DNA of 64,000 nucleotides from an uncultured Alphaproteobacteria bacterium (GTDB lineage: Bacteria > Pseudomonadota > Alphaproteobacteria > CAAHEQ01 > UBA3637). Positions 15,221 through 23,851 of this stretch are shown in pieces; position 1 is the stretch's first letter, and each line of letters begins with the position of its first letter. A program made the position numbers and the translations under genes. Below the pieces are notes generated by a model. The model was not told the origin of the DNA. It made no database searches and worked only from the letters and a program-made list of their open reading frames with translations. The stretch covers positions 10,218 to 74,217 of the forward strand of contig CALARE010000005.1 in the NCBI GenBank assembly GCA_937888725.1. The letters run 5' to 3'.

Positions 15221-16408
15221 TTATTTTTCTAAAATGGCAACGCCTGGGAGGGATTTACCTTCCATCCATTCAAGGAAAGCACCACCAGCGGCTGAAACAT
15301 ATGTTAAATTAGGTTCAACACCTGCTTTTTTAAGTGCTGAAACAGTATCACCACCACCAGCAACAGATGTAAGTTTCCCTTCTTTTGTGAGTTTTGCAAC
15401 CTCAACGGCAATTTCATTTGTTCCTTTATCAAAAGGTTTTAATTCAAAAGCACCGACAGGACCATTCCAAATGAGCGTTTTTGATTGTTTAATTACATCA
15501 ACAAATGCTTGTACCGATTTTTCACCAATGTCAAGTAAAACTTTCCCAGCTGGAACAGCATCAGCGTCTGATGTGTGCGGTGTTTGCCCTTCACCAAATT
15601 GGTCTGCCCAAACAAGGTCAACAGGAAGAACGATTTTGCAATTTCCAGCATTATCCATAATTTCTTTAGCAGTTGAAATCATGCCTGTTTCAACAAGGGA
15701 GCCTTCACCCATTGGAATGCCCTTGGCAGCCAAGAATGTGTGAGCCATACCTCCACCAATGCAAAGGTAATCAACTTTTTTAACAAGGTTGCCGAGTAAA
15801 TCAAGTTTTGTTGAAACTTTTGAACCACCAACAACAGCAACAGCTGGGCGTTCTGGATTGCCAAGTGCTTTATCAAGAGCTTCTAATTCTTCTTGCATCA
15901 GGCGACCAGCTGCTCTTGGTAATAAGTGAGCCATGCCTTCTGTTGATGCGTGAGCACGGTGTGCTGTTGAAAAGGCGTCATCAACATAAATATCGATACC
16001 ACTTGCGAGTTGTTCTGCAAAAGTTTTATCATTTTTTTCTTCTCCAGCGTAGTAGCGTAGGTTTTCAAGTAAAACGACGTCCCCTGTGTTCATGTTGCGA
16101 ATAATGGTATCTCTTTCATTGCCGATACAATCGTTCACAAATGTTACTTTTAAACCACTTGCTTGTTCTAAAGCAGGAGCTAAAAATGCCATTGAAAATT
16201 CAGGATTTTTTTCACCTTTTGGACGACCAAAGTGAGAAGCAACAACAACCTTTGCACCTTTTTCAACAAGTTCTTTCAGAGTTGGAACAAAGCGGTCAAT
16301 GCGTGTTGTGTCTGTGATTTTACCTTCTTTTGCAGGGACGTTTAAGTCTGCACGAACAAAAACAGTCTTTCCGTTAAAGTCAAAATCATTTAATGTTTTG
16401 TATGTCAT
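15221..16408 (-). CDS. pgk: Phosphoglycerate kinase
   Basis: The 395-residue full-length glycolytic enzyme: 1,3-bisphosphoglycerate + ADP to 3-phosphoglycerate + ATP. The N-terminal substrate motif VFVRADLNVP, RIDRFVPTL, SHFGRPKGEK, LLENLRYYAGEEKND, the hinge VVGGSKVSTK, and the nucleotide loop VAGGGDTVSAL are all intact. It lies downstream of gap on the same strand, with a terminator-like hairpin between them. They may therefore be transcribed separately or with attenuation. Confidence 0.97.
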   Translation of the reverse strand: MTYKTLNDFDFNGKTVFVRADLNVPAKEGKITDTTRIDRFVPTLKELVEKGAKVVVASHFGRPKGEKNPEFSMAFLAPALEQASGLKVTFVNDCIGNERDTIIRNMNTGDVVLLENLRYYAGEEKNDKTFAEQLASGIDIYVDDAFSTAHRAHASTEGMAHLLPRAAGRLMQEELEALDKALGNPERPAVAVVGGSKVSTKLDLLGNLVKKVDYLCIGGGMAHTFLAAKGIPMGEGSLVETGMISTAKEIMDNAGNCKIVLPVDLVWADQFGEGQTPHTSDADAVPAGKVLLDIGEKSVQAFVDVIKQSKTLIWNGPVGAFELKPFDKGTNEIAVEVAKLTKEGKLTSVAGGGDTVSALKKAGVEPNLTYVSAAGGAFLEWMEGKSLPGVAILEK

Positions 16409-16433
16409 TTGATTTCCTTTATGTGTTATTAAA

Positions 16434-16474
16434 TAAAAAAGAGGGAATTGTAAAAATCATTACAAATCCCTCCT
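16434..16474 (-). terminator. Terminator between gap and pgk
   Basis: Minus strand: stem GAGGGA-TTGTAA / TTACAA-TCCCTC with a short loop, then TTTTTTATTT, between the gap stop and the pgk start. Confidence 0.7.
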
Positions 16475-16518
16475 TTTAAGGTATTCCTTTTTAAAGGAGG
16501 CATTGCCTCTTTTAAAAA

Positions 16519-17529
16519 TTATTTGATTAAATTGCCCATGTAAGCAGCTGTGTCAAGCATGCGGTTTGAGAAACCCCATTCATTGTCATACCAGCTCATT
16601 ACACGCAATTGTGTGCCACCCATAACCTTTGTGCCGTTTGCATCAAATGTTGATGAATGTGCATTGTGTGTAAAGTCAACAGAAACAAGAGGTAATTCAT
16701 TGTAACCTAATACACCTTTTAATTCTGTTTCAGCGTATTTTTTCATTACAGCATTGACTTCTTCTTTTGTGACAGCTTTTTTCAAAATAAGATTCGCATC
16801 AACAATTGAAACGTCAGGTGTTGGAACACGGATTGAAACACCGTCTAATTTGCCAGCTAATTGTGGTAAAACCAAACCAACAGCTTTTGCGGCACCTGTT
16901 GATGTTGGAATCATGCTCATAGCAGCAGCACGAGAACGGTACAAGTCTTTATGAACTTGGTCCAAAATCTTTTGATCGTTTGTGTATGAGTGAATTGTTG
17001 TCATGAAACCTTGTTCAATGCCAAATTCTTTGTCTAATACATATGCAACTGGAGCTAAGCAGTTTGTTGTACAAGAAGCATTTGAAACAACTAAATCATC
17101 AGCTGTTAATGTGTCTTGGTTAACACCAAAAACGATTGTTTTGTCAGCACCTTGTGATGGAGCAGAAACAAGTACACGTTTTGCACCAGCATTGATATGA
17201 ACCATTGCTTTTTCTTTAGCTGTAAAGATACCTGTGCATTCCATCACGATATCAATATCCATTTCTTTCCAAGGCAGTTGTGTAGGATCACGTTGTGCGA
17301 TAACTTTTGTTTTATAATCGCCAGCGATGATGTATTCACCTTCTGCACGAACATCAAATGGTGTTGCACGGTGAACTGAATCATATTTTAAAAGATAAGC
17401 ATTTGCATTTGCATCACCTAAGTCGTTGATAGCGACGATGTCGATATCTTTACGGCCAGATTCTAAAAATGCACGGTAGACCAAACGTCCAATACGGCCA
17501 AAGCCGTTAATAGCAACACGAACTGTCAT
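16519..17529 (-). CDS. gap: Glyceraldehyde-3-phosphate dehydrogenase
   Basis: A 336-residue type I GAPDH: NAD-binding GFGRIGRLVYRA at the N-terminus, catalytic SNASCTTNCLAP, substrate-binding TGAAKAVGLVLPQLAGKLDG and the C-terminal SWYDNEWGFSNRM. It converts glyceraldehyde 3-phosphate, phosphate and NAD+ to 1,3-bisphosphoglycerate. Asp is kept after the second strand (AINDLGD), which favours NAD+ over NADP+. AAAGGAG lies upstream of ATG. Together with pgk it gives the ATP-forming part of glycolysis. Confidence 0.97.
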   Translation of the reverse strand: MTVRVAINGFGRIGRLVYRAFLESGRKDIDIVAINDLGDANANAYLLKYDSVHRATPFDVRAEGEYIIAGDYKTKVIAQRDPTQLPWKEMDIDIVMECTGIFTAKEKAMVHINAGAKRVLVSAPSQGADKTIVFGVNQDTLTADDLVVSNASCTTNCLAPVAYVLDKEFGIEQGFMTTIHSYTNDQKILDQVHKDLYRSRAAAMSMIPTSTGAAKAVGLVLPQLAGKLDGVSIRVPTPDVSIVDANLILKKAVTKEEVNAVMKKYAETELKGVLGYNELPLVSVDFTHNAHSSTFDANGTKVMGGTQLRVMSWYDNEWGFSNRMLDTAAYMGNLIK

Positions 17530-17646
17530 ATATTATTCTCCTTTATTCTAGTTCATTTTTCAGCACTTGGCTGGATTTTTAATCGATAATCATTTAGGCA
17601 CAAAATGAAGTAAAAATCAAGAATATTTTGTTAAATACGTTTTTTA

Positions 17647-17675
17647 TTGCTAAAAAAATGAATATTTGATATAAT
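17647..17675 (+). promoter_or_regulatory. Promoter of the acidic coiled-coil protein gene
   Basis: TTGCTA (17647-17652), 17 bases, TATAAT (17670-17675), 31 bases before the start codon, with GGAGGG as ribosome site. Confidence 0.65.
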
Positions 17676-17706
17676 AATAAAAGAATTTTTAGAGTGTGGA
17701 GGGTGT

Positions 17707-19206
17707 ATGAATAGTGATTTTAAGGATAATCAAGAGGATTTAAAAGAAGAAAAGACCGTTCTTTCTTCTCCTGAATATTTAGACCCTTTTTATAAGTCTT
17801 CTGATAAAAAGAAGAAAAAAAAGAAAAAGCCCTTTCCAACAGACCCAGATGATCCTGAAACGGATGATTTTGATGAAGAAGATGACGACGATGATGATAC
17901 GGAAACATCTAGTACATCAGATGATGGGGAAGATGAAAATGAATTAAAACAAGAAGAAAAGAAACAAGAAACAACATTTAAAGACCCTTTTTTAATTGCA
18001 AAACAAATGCAAAATGGGCCTTTAAAACAGCAACCTAATAATCCAGAAAAACGCCAAAGAAGTCCGCTTCAAAAGTTTTTTGATGTACTTCTTTATGGTG
18101 TTGAAGGGGCTAAACTTAGAAATGGTGATTTGCAAGTTAAAAATTCAATGTTTGATGAATTGTTATTAGGTCTTGGCTTTAAGGCATATCTAAAAGATGT
18201 TCTTTTAAATAATCAATTGATTAAGCATTTGAAACAAAAGGCAAATAATCAAGATAATCCCTCATTTATTAAGCGAATTTTTAAGAATTTAAAGAAAAAA
18301 ATATTTAAAGATTCAGAATTAAAATCTACGTTATCCCAAGTGAAAAAAAAGCTTGAAACAGCTGAGAAAAAAACAACACTTATTTCAACTATTCAAGAAA
18401 AAAGTGATATTTCAATGCAACAGGTTAAAAAAGAAGATGTTTTACAACGTTTAAAAACACCACAACGTCCCGCACCTGTTGGGAAAAAAGCCCCTGAGAA
18501 AGATAAGGTTGTATTAACAAAAGAAGAAGCAAAAAAAATTTTGTTGGCTGTTGAGGAAGAAGAAAAACGCTTAAAAGATCAAGAACGTCGTTTGGTCATT
18601 AATCAAGAAAAAGAAAACACGGCACTTCAATTAAAATTACAAGAAAATATTAAGGAACAAAGGCAAATCAAAGCTCGTACAGCACACGAAGCAACTGTGT
18701 CAGCACAAAAAGATGTAGCAATGGCCGAGCGTGCTCAAATGATGGCAAACAAAGATATAGCTCAAGCACAAAAAGCTGCTCTTTTATCAATGCAAAGAGA
18801 TGTGGCAACTAATCAAGCTGAAAAAGATTATGCGATGCAAGCTCAAATGCAAAAAAATCAAGTGCAAGAAAAAGAGATGAAAATAGACACAGAACAACTT
18901 GGTCAAGCAATGGCTCAAATTGCATCTGTGGCCCTAGGTTCTAAGATGGGAAAGCCAAATCCACCCAAGTTGCCACAAGCACTGGATGCTTTGTTGTCAC
19001 AGGGGAATGTGCAATCCAAAGAAGCTTCTGACAAACAGACGGTTGCTGAAACGGTCCGTTTGGATGAAAAGGGACGCACGGAACCTGTGCCTTCTCAACA
19101 AAATGAGGTGCATCAAAGTGCGTTGGCTAAGGCTGCTCAGACATATAATGATAAATCTGATATGCAATCTATGCAAAATCAAAATAACAAACAAGATGGC
19201 AAATAA
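17707..19206 (+). CDS. Charged coiled-coil protein of unknown function
   Basis: 499 residues, no signal peptide, no membrane helix. Residues 1-90 are highly charged: a run of eight Lys (about 35-42) and then Asp/Glu clusters with DDDDDDTE. Residues about 118-170 are the only part that looks folded (LQKFFDVLLYGVEGAKLRNG, MFDELLLGLGFKAYLKD). From about 270 to 400 heptad-like, Gln/Lys/Glu/Ala-rich sequence predicts a long coiled coil (EEEEKRLKDQERRLVINQEK). The tail is Gln/Asn-rich. No family is recognised. It has its own promoter and ends exactly where the convergent transglycosylase gene ends. Composition suggests a cytoplasmic scaffold or cytoskeletal-type protein, which is inference. Confidence 0.7.
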   Translation: MNSDFKDNQEDLKEEKTVLSSPEYLDPFYKSSDKKKKKKKKPFPTDPDDPETDDFDEEDDDDDDTETSSTSDDGEDENELKQEEKKQETTFKDPFLIAKQMQNGPLKQQPNNPEKRQRSPLQKFFDVLLYGVEGAKLRNGDLQVKNSMFDELLLGLGFKAYLKDVLLNNQLIKHLKQKANNQDNPSFIKRIFKNLKKKIFKDSELKSTLSQVKKKLETAEKKTTLISTIQEKSDISMQQVKKEDVLQRLKTPQRPAPVGKKAPEKDKVVLTKEEAKKILLAVEEEEKRLKDQERRLVINQEKENTALQLKLQENIKEQRQIKARTAHEATVSAQKDVAMAERAQMMANKDIAQAQKAALLSMQRDVATNQAEKDYAMQAQMQKNQVQEKEMKIDTEQLGQAMAQIASVALGSKMGKPNPPKLPQALDALLSQGNVQSKEASDKQTVAETVRLDEKGRTEPVPSQQNEVHQSALAKAAQTYNDKSDMQSMQNQNNKQDGK

Positions 19207-20901
19207 TTATTTTTTGTAAATGGGCCATTGTCCGTGAATGACGTTTTCAAGTGATTCTAAAGATGATTTTGTAAGAGAATTATAAATCCAATAATTAACC
19301 ATAATTCTTTCAACAAATCCGCGTGTTTCTTTTGATGGGATGCTTTCGATAAATAAAAGAGGATCATCTTGATAAATCATTTGTTTTTTCCACTTAATTA
19401 AATTGCCAGGACCAGCATTATAGGCAACAGCGGTGAATATGAGATTGTAATTAATGGCGGGTAATTCCATCAGATAAAGCAAATAATTTTGACCCAGTGC
19501 TAGATTGTAGGATTCGTTTTCCATTTTTGTAAGGTTAAATTTGATATCACTCATTTTGGCAATAACTTTTGCAGTTTGAGGCATAATTTGCATCAATCCT
19601 CTTGCACCAACAATGCTTTTTGCACGTTTGTTAAAACAAGATTCTTGTCTAACAAAGGCATAAACAAGTTCTTTTTTGACTTGCCAGTTGTTTAATGGTG
19701 TCCAATTTGGTAAAGGGAATCTTTCTTTCGTGTCTAATGAAACACCCGCCAATGACGTGAGTTCTTTATAAAATCCTTTTTTTCGAGCCAAATTGATAAG
19801 TTTTTCTTTTTTTTGTTTGTCTAAACTTAAATAAAGAGCGGTTAGTTCTTTTTCAGCTAATAGTGTTTTGCCAACTTGTTTTAAGGCATAAAAACGATTA
19901 AGGGCAGGGTGTGAGAATGATGTTTTTTCGATTACTTCTGGATGTGCTTCTTCATCTAATATATTTTCTAAATGATCGCCCATCATATAAAGAGCCATTA
20001 GACCATAAAAAGTTCTTGGTTGGCCTGCTGCTAGCTCAAGGTAATCCCCCACTTTTTGAAATTCACCTTGTTTTAGATAGGCTCTTGCTGCCCAAAATCC
20101 AGCACTAGATCTTAATAAAGGATATCCTTCATCATGTTGGGCGGCTGTTGAAAAATAAGAGGCGGCATCATCGTAATCTTGTTTCCGCCAAGAAGAAAGA
20201 CCCGCTGTCCAATGAGCAAGTGGTAGTGTATCACCAGAGCCAGAGATGGCTTTTTTTGCGTACTTGAGAGCATCATCGTCATTGCCATCTAGAAAAAATG
20301 AAAAAGCAATGGCGGTATAAACAATATCGATATCTTTTTGATTAAATAATTTTTGTGTTTTTGTATTCTCAAGTAATTTAATAGCTTTATCGAGTCGTTT
20401 GCTCTCAATGTAGCCTTTTAAATGTTTTGAAATGTTTTGGGCTTGTTTTTTTTGGTTGGTGCCTAAATATGAAAATTTTTGTCTGGCAACCAGATTAATC
20501 GGTTCGTCCCGTCTAACATAGGAGCAAGAACCTGCTTGACTGCCATAAACGGGATCTTTTGGGGCTTTTGAAGATATGTGGAATTTTTTTCTTTTTCCAA
20601 GGGAGTAAACGTCATTTGCGATAGGCAGGTGTTTATATTTTTGTAAAAAAGAATTTACTTCTTGAGAAGACGTTTTATACTTTGGTGAAAAATACTTGTC
20701 ATATAACACATAACCTTTTAATACGTTGTTTGAAAGCTTATTCTCCAAACTTTTTGCTGTAATGTAATGTCCCCTTTGGTGTGCAGCAAAAATTTGTTTG
20801 TAAAGCTTTACGTCCGCTTTGTTAAGAACGGACGCGTTAGCAATAGTTGTGGTAAAAACAATAAAAGCAAGTGCTAATGAACGTAAAAACAGTTTTTTCA
20901 T
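19207..20901 (-). CDS. Soluble lytic murein transglycosylase (SLT family)
   Basis: 564 residues: signal peptide (1-23, ending ANA), a long alpha-helical superhelix with TPR-like repeats (about 150-390, e.g. AHWTAGLSSWRKQDYDDAAS), and a C-terminal SLT domain with catalytic Glu420 in FVRQESCFNKRA, then GARGLMQIMPQTA and AVAYNAGPGNL. The layout is that of Slt70. It cleaves MurNAc-GlcNAc bonds to 1,6-anhydro products, the substrate later handled by AnmK. The gene follows a 201-residue exported protein with no gap. Its stop abuts that of the convergent gene (19206/19207), so there is no room for a separate terminator. Confidence 0.9.
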   Translation of the reverse strand: MKKLFLRSLALAFIVFTTTIANASVLNKADVKLYKQIFAAHQRGHYITAKSLENKLSNNVLKGYVLYDKYFSPKYKTSSQEVNSFLQKYKHLPIANDVYSLGKRKKFHISSKAPKDPVYGSQAGSCSYVRRDEPINLVARQKFSYLGTNQKKQAQNISKHLKGYIESKRLDKAIKLLENTKTQKLFNQKDIDIVYTAIAFSFFLDGNDDDALKYAKKAISGSGDTLPLAHWTAGLSSWRKQDYDDAASYFSTAAQHDEGYPLLRSSAGFWAARAYLKQGEFQKVGDYLELAAGQPRTFYGLMALYMMGDHLENILDEEAHPEVIEKTSFSHPALNRFYALKQVGKTLLAEKELTALYLSLDKQKKEKLINLARKKGFYKELTSLAGVSLDTKERFPLPNWTPLNNWQVKKELVYAFVRQESCFNKRAKSIVGARGLMQIMPQTAKVIAKMSDIKFNLTKMENESYNLALGQNYLLYLMELPAINYNLIFTAVAYNAGPGNLIKWKKQMIYQDDPLLFIESIPSKETRGFVERIMVNYWIYNSLTKSSLESLENVIHGQWPIYKK

Positions 20902-21507
20902 CTACTTTACAATATATTTCACAAGCTGTTTACATTCTGCATTGCTAATACCTTCAGCAACACATTTTTTCACTTCTACACCAGCGGTTTGAGCAAGGTT
21001 TTGACAGCTTTTCCCTAGTAAAAAGATGTTGCCAGTTACTGAATTTCCGCTTGCAACAGGGACAAAGGCATAATTGATTTTTACTTCTCCATATTGAAGA
21101 CGTAACTCAATTGTTTTTAAGTTATATTTTGTTTGATTTTCAAGTGTCAAAGAACCTTTGCAAAATTGATCTGATGGTGATGTTGGAGGGGTGATTATCG
21201 TTATATCATGAGGATGGATTTCAAAAAAACCATTTTTAGCTTCTTCTTTTTTTTCATTCTTTTCTGTTTTTTTGGGTTCTTCAATTGGTTTTTTAATCGT
21301 TTCAACTTCTTTAAAGCCATCGTCTTCTTTTACAATTGGTTGATTGATATTAACCTCTGTATCAAATAGTTTGGCAGGTTGGGTTGCTTTTTCTTCCTTT
21401 GGGGCATTTCTTTTGGCTAAATCAGGAAAAAGTGCTTCAGTTGCATAGGTATTCGTTGTCCCTAATAAAGTTAAAATACAAGCAGTTAATAAAAAATATT
21501 TTCTCAT
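20902..21507 (-). CDS. Exported Cys-containing protein, cotranscribed with the transglycosylase
   Basis: 201 residues: signal peptide (1-22, ending TYA), a Pro/Lys/Glu-rich linker (about 60-95) typical of periplasm-spanning spacers, and a C-terminal domain of about 100 residues with strand-like sequence and four cysteines (FCKGS, KSCQN, KKCVAE, AECKQ) that may pair in the periplasm. No family recognised. The stop codon is immediately followed by the transglycosylase start, so the two are coupled and may act together on the cell wall. RBS AGAGAGG before ATG. Confidence 0.68.
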   Translation of the reverse strand: MRKYFLLTACILTLLGTTNTYATEALFPDLAKRNAPKEEKATQPAKLFDTEVNINQPIVKEDDGFKEVETIKKPIEEPKKTEKNEKKEEAKNGFFEIHPHDITIITPPTSPSDQFCKGSLTLENQTKYNLKTIELRLQYGEVKINYAFVPVASGNSVTGNIFLLGKSCQNLAQTAGVEVKKCVAEGISNAECKQLVKYIVK

Positions 21508-21594
21508 CTTTAACCTCTCTTTACATTTTGTTGTTTTTAAGGTATGCTAGTTGCTAATTAGTGTTCTATTAAATATTAAAGGAAACAATTTTAA

Positions 21595-22974
21595 ATGGCA
21601 AGATTTTTTTTCTGTGGGATTGGTGGCATTGGTATGAGTGCAATTGCACTTTATCTTAAAAAGTTGGGACATGACGTCTTGGGATCAGATAGATCGTTTG
21701 ATATGGGTAAAAATTATCAAATGAGAGATCGGTTGTTGTCAAATGGGATTGTGTTATTTCCGCAAGATGGTAGTGGTATTAATCAACAAATAGACGTATT
21801 TGTCGTTTCTTCAGCAGTTGAATCTTCAATTATAGATGTGAAAAAAGCACTTGATTTTGATTTGAAAATTAAAAAACGTGCCGAAGTATTGGCTGATATT
21901 TTTCATACTTTTTCAAAACGTATTGCAGTTGCAGGAACAAGCGGAAAAACAACGGTGACGGCAATGACGGCTCATATTTTGTATCAGTTGGATAAATCGC
22001 CCGTGATGATAAATGGTGGAATTAGTCTTAATTCATATCACAATGAGCCATTGTCTAACTTGATTTTTGATACAAAAGATACCTGTGTGATTGAAGCTGA
22101 TGAATCCGATGGATCCATTAATCTTTATACGCCCTATATTTCTGTTTTAACAAATGTGTCGCTGGACCATAAGCCGTTGGATGAAATCAAGCCTTTGTTT
22201 GAGGCGTTTTTAGCTCGTTCACAAAAAGGTTGTGTGATTAACAATGATTGTAAAGAAACAAAAAATCTTGTGTTGCCTAAAAGTGATATTGTTTCATTTT
22301 CGATTGAAAAAGAGCCGTCATCGACGTTGTTTGCCTCGTGTGTGCGTCAAACAAGCGAGGGGATTTTGTTTTACCTAAATGGTAGGGAATATTGTTTACC
22401 CTTTATCGGTGTGCATAATTTGGCAAATGCGTTGGCTGCTGTGGGGGCTTGTATGTTGATGGGGCTCAATATAGATGATGCTTTGAATGCACTTAAAACA
22501 TTTAAAGGAACAATGAGACGCCTTGAAAAAGTGGGTGTTACAAATGGAATGACCGTCATTGATGATTATGCACATAATGAAGAAAAAATTAAAGCCTCTT
22601 TGCGTGCATTAAAAGAAATGGCATCAAATTTATTTATTGTGTATCAACCACATGGTTTTGCCCCGCTTAAATTGATGAAAGATGGATTGATACAAATGCT
22701 TCAAAATGAGTTAAAAGATAATATTCATTGGTTGCAGTTGCCTGTTTATTATGTAGGGGGGACGGTTGAAAAAACGATTTCATCACAGGATATTGTTTTT
22801 CCTTTACAAAAACAGGGTAAAAAAGCATTTTGTTTTGAAACAAGAAATGAAGTGATAGATTACCTTTTAAAAAATGTGAAAAGTCAAGATGTTGTTGCCG
22901 TGATGGGGGCAAGAGATGACACATTATCACTTTTTGCAAAAGAAATTTTTAATCAAATGGGAGAAATAAAATGA
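21595..22974 (+). CDS. Mur ligase, MurC/Mpl type
   Basis: 459 residues with all three Mur ligase domains: N-terminal GIGGIGMSAIALYLKKLGHD (UDP-MurNAc side), ATP loop VAGTSGKTTVTAM, central EADESDGS and NVSLDH, and C-terminal DDYAHNEEKIKAS with VYQPHGFA. MurC adds L-Ala to UDP-MurNAc; Mpl adds the recycled tripeptide. EADESDGS is MurC-like. The next gene, overlapping by 4 bases, is an LD-carboxypeptidase that makes the tripeptide Mpl uses. I therefore read it as a recycling ligase or a MurC paralog; a canonical murC elsewhere would support recycling. RBS AAAGGAAAC. Confidence 0.75.
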   Translation: MARFFFCGIGGIGMSAIALYLKKLGHDVLGSDRSFDMGKNYQMRDRLLSNGIVLFPQDGSGINQQIDVFVVSSAVESSIIDVKKALDFDLKIKKRAEVLADIFHTFSKRIAVAGTSGKTTVTAMTAHILYQLDKSPVMINGGISLNSYHNEPLSNLIFDTKDTCVIEADESDGSINLYTPYISVLTNVSLDHKPLDEIKPLFEAFLARSQKGCVINNDCKETKNLVLPKSDIVSFSIEKEPSSTLFASCVRQTSEGILFYLNGREYCLPFIGVHNLANALAAVGACMLMGLNIDDALNALKTFKGTMRRLEKVGVTNGMTVIDDYAHNEEKIKASLRALKEMASNLFIVYQPHGFAPLKLMKDGLIQMLQNELKDNIHWLQLPVYYVGGTVEKTISSQDIVFPLQKQGKKAFCFETRNEVIDYLLKNVKSQDVVAVMGARDDTLSLFAKEIFNQMGEIK

Positions 22975-23840
22975 CAGTTGTAACCATTGTCGCACCTGCT
23001 TCGCCAGCACCAAGCACTCAAAAAAAAATAATTGAAAAATTTTTTAAAGATGAAGGATTTGAAGTTCAGTTTGCACCGCATGTGTTTGATAATGAACGTT
23101 ATTTAGCTGGTTCTGATATGGATAGGGCTCAAGATTTGAATTGGGCATTAACAGATGAAAAAACGGATATTGTTATAGCTTTGCGAGGGGGATATGGTTC
23201 TCCAAGGTTGTTGGACAAATTAGATTATGAAAAGATTAAAAAAGCTAATAAACCTTTTTTTGGGTTCAGTGATAATACAGCATTGCAATTAGCACTTTAT
23301 AAAAAATGTAAAATGGTAACTTTTACAGGCTTTAATGCAGATTGTGCTGTAAAGGGTGTTGGGGATATGTTGTTATCTACTTTTCGAGGAGCTATCCAAA
23401 AAAAAAGGATGAAAATTGAAAATTTAACAACGCTTGTTTCGGGGCAATCTTCGGGCGTTGTTTTGGGTGGAACGTTAACAATGCTTGTTGGTTTAATGGG
23501 GACACCCTATATGCCAAAATTGGATAATGTGTTGCTTGTGGTGGAGGAGGTTCACGAATCCCCGTACCGTATTGATAGGATGCTTAATCAATTGCGATTA
23601 GGTGGATATTTGGATAACCTTGCAGGGGTTATATTATCTTCATGTGCAGACTGTACCCCAAAAGATGTAGCTGATGGCGATGTTTTAACAGTGTTTAAGG
23701 ATTATTTTGCTCATTTAGGTGTGCCAGTGGTAACTAATTTCCCTTATGGACATATACCCGACAGAATTGTCTTTCCAATGGGACAAAAAGCCGTTTTAGA
23801 TGCCGATAATGGTCGATTAATTTTTGATAAATATAAATAA
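22971..23840 (+). CDS. ldcA: LD-carboxypeptidase (peptidase S66)
   Basis: 289 residues, cytoplasmic. S66 features: ALRGGYGSPRLLDKLDYEKI, the nucleophile region PFFGFSDNTALQLAL (Ser about 104), the Glu-containing VVEEVHESPYRIDRML, and the His-containing NFPYGHIPDRIVFPMG. The enzyme removes the terminal D-Ala from tetrapeptide stems in recycling. The ATG overlaps the stop of the Mur ligase (ATGA), so production is coupled; the tripeptide product is the substrate of Mpl-type ligases. Confidence 0.9.
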   Translation: MTVVTIVAPASPAPSTQKKIIEKFFKDEGFEVQFAPHVFDNERYLAGSDMDRAQDLNWALTDEKTDIVIALRGGYGSPRLLDKLDYEKIKKANKPFFGFSDNTALQLALYKKCKMVTFTGFNADCAVKGVGDMLLSTFRGAIQKKRMKIENLTTLVSGQSSGVVLGGTLTMLVGLMGTPYMPKLDNVLLVVEEVHESPYRIDRMLNQLRLGGYLDNLAGVILSSCADCTPKDVADGDVLTVFKDYFAHLGVPVVTNFPYGHIPDRIVFPMGQKAVLDADNGRLIFDKYK

Positions 23841-23851
23841 AAGGATAAAAA

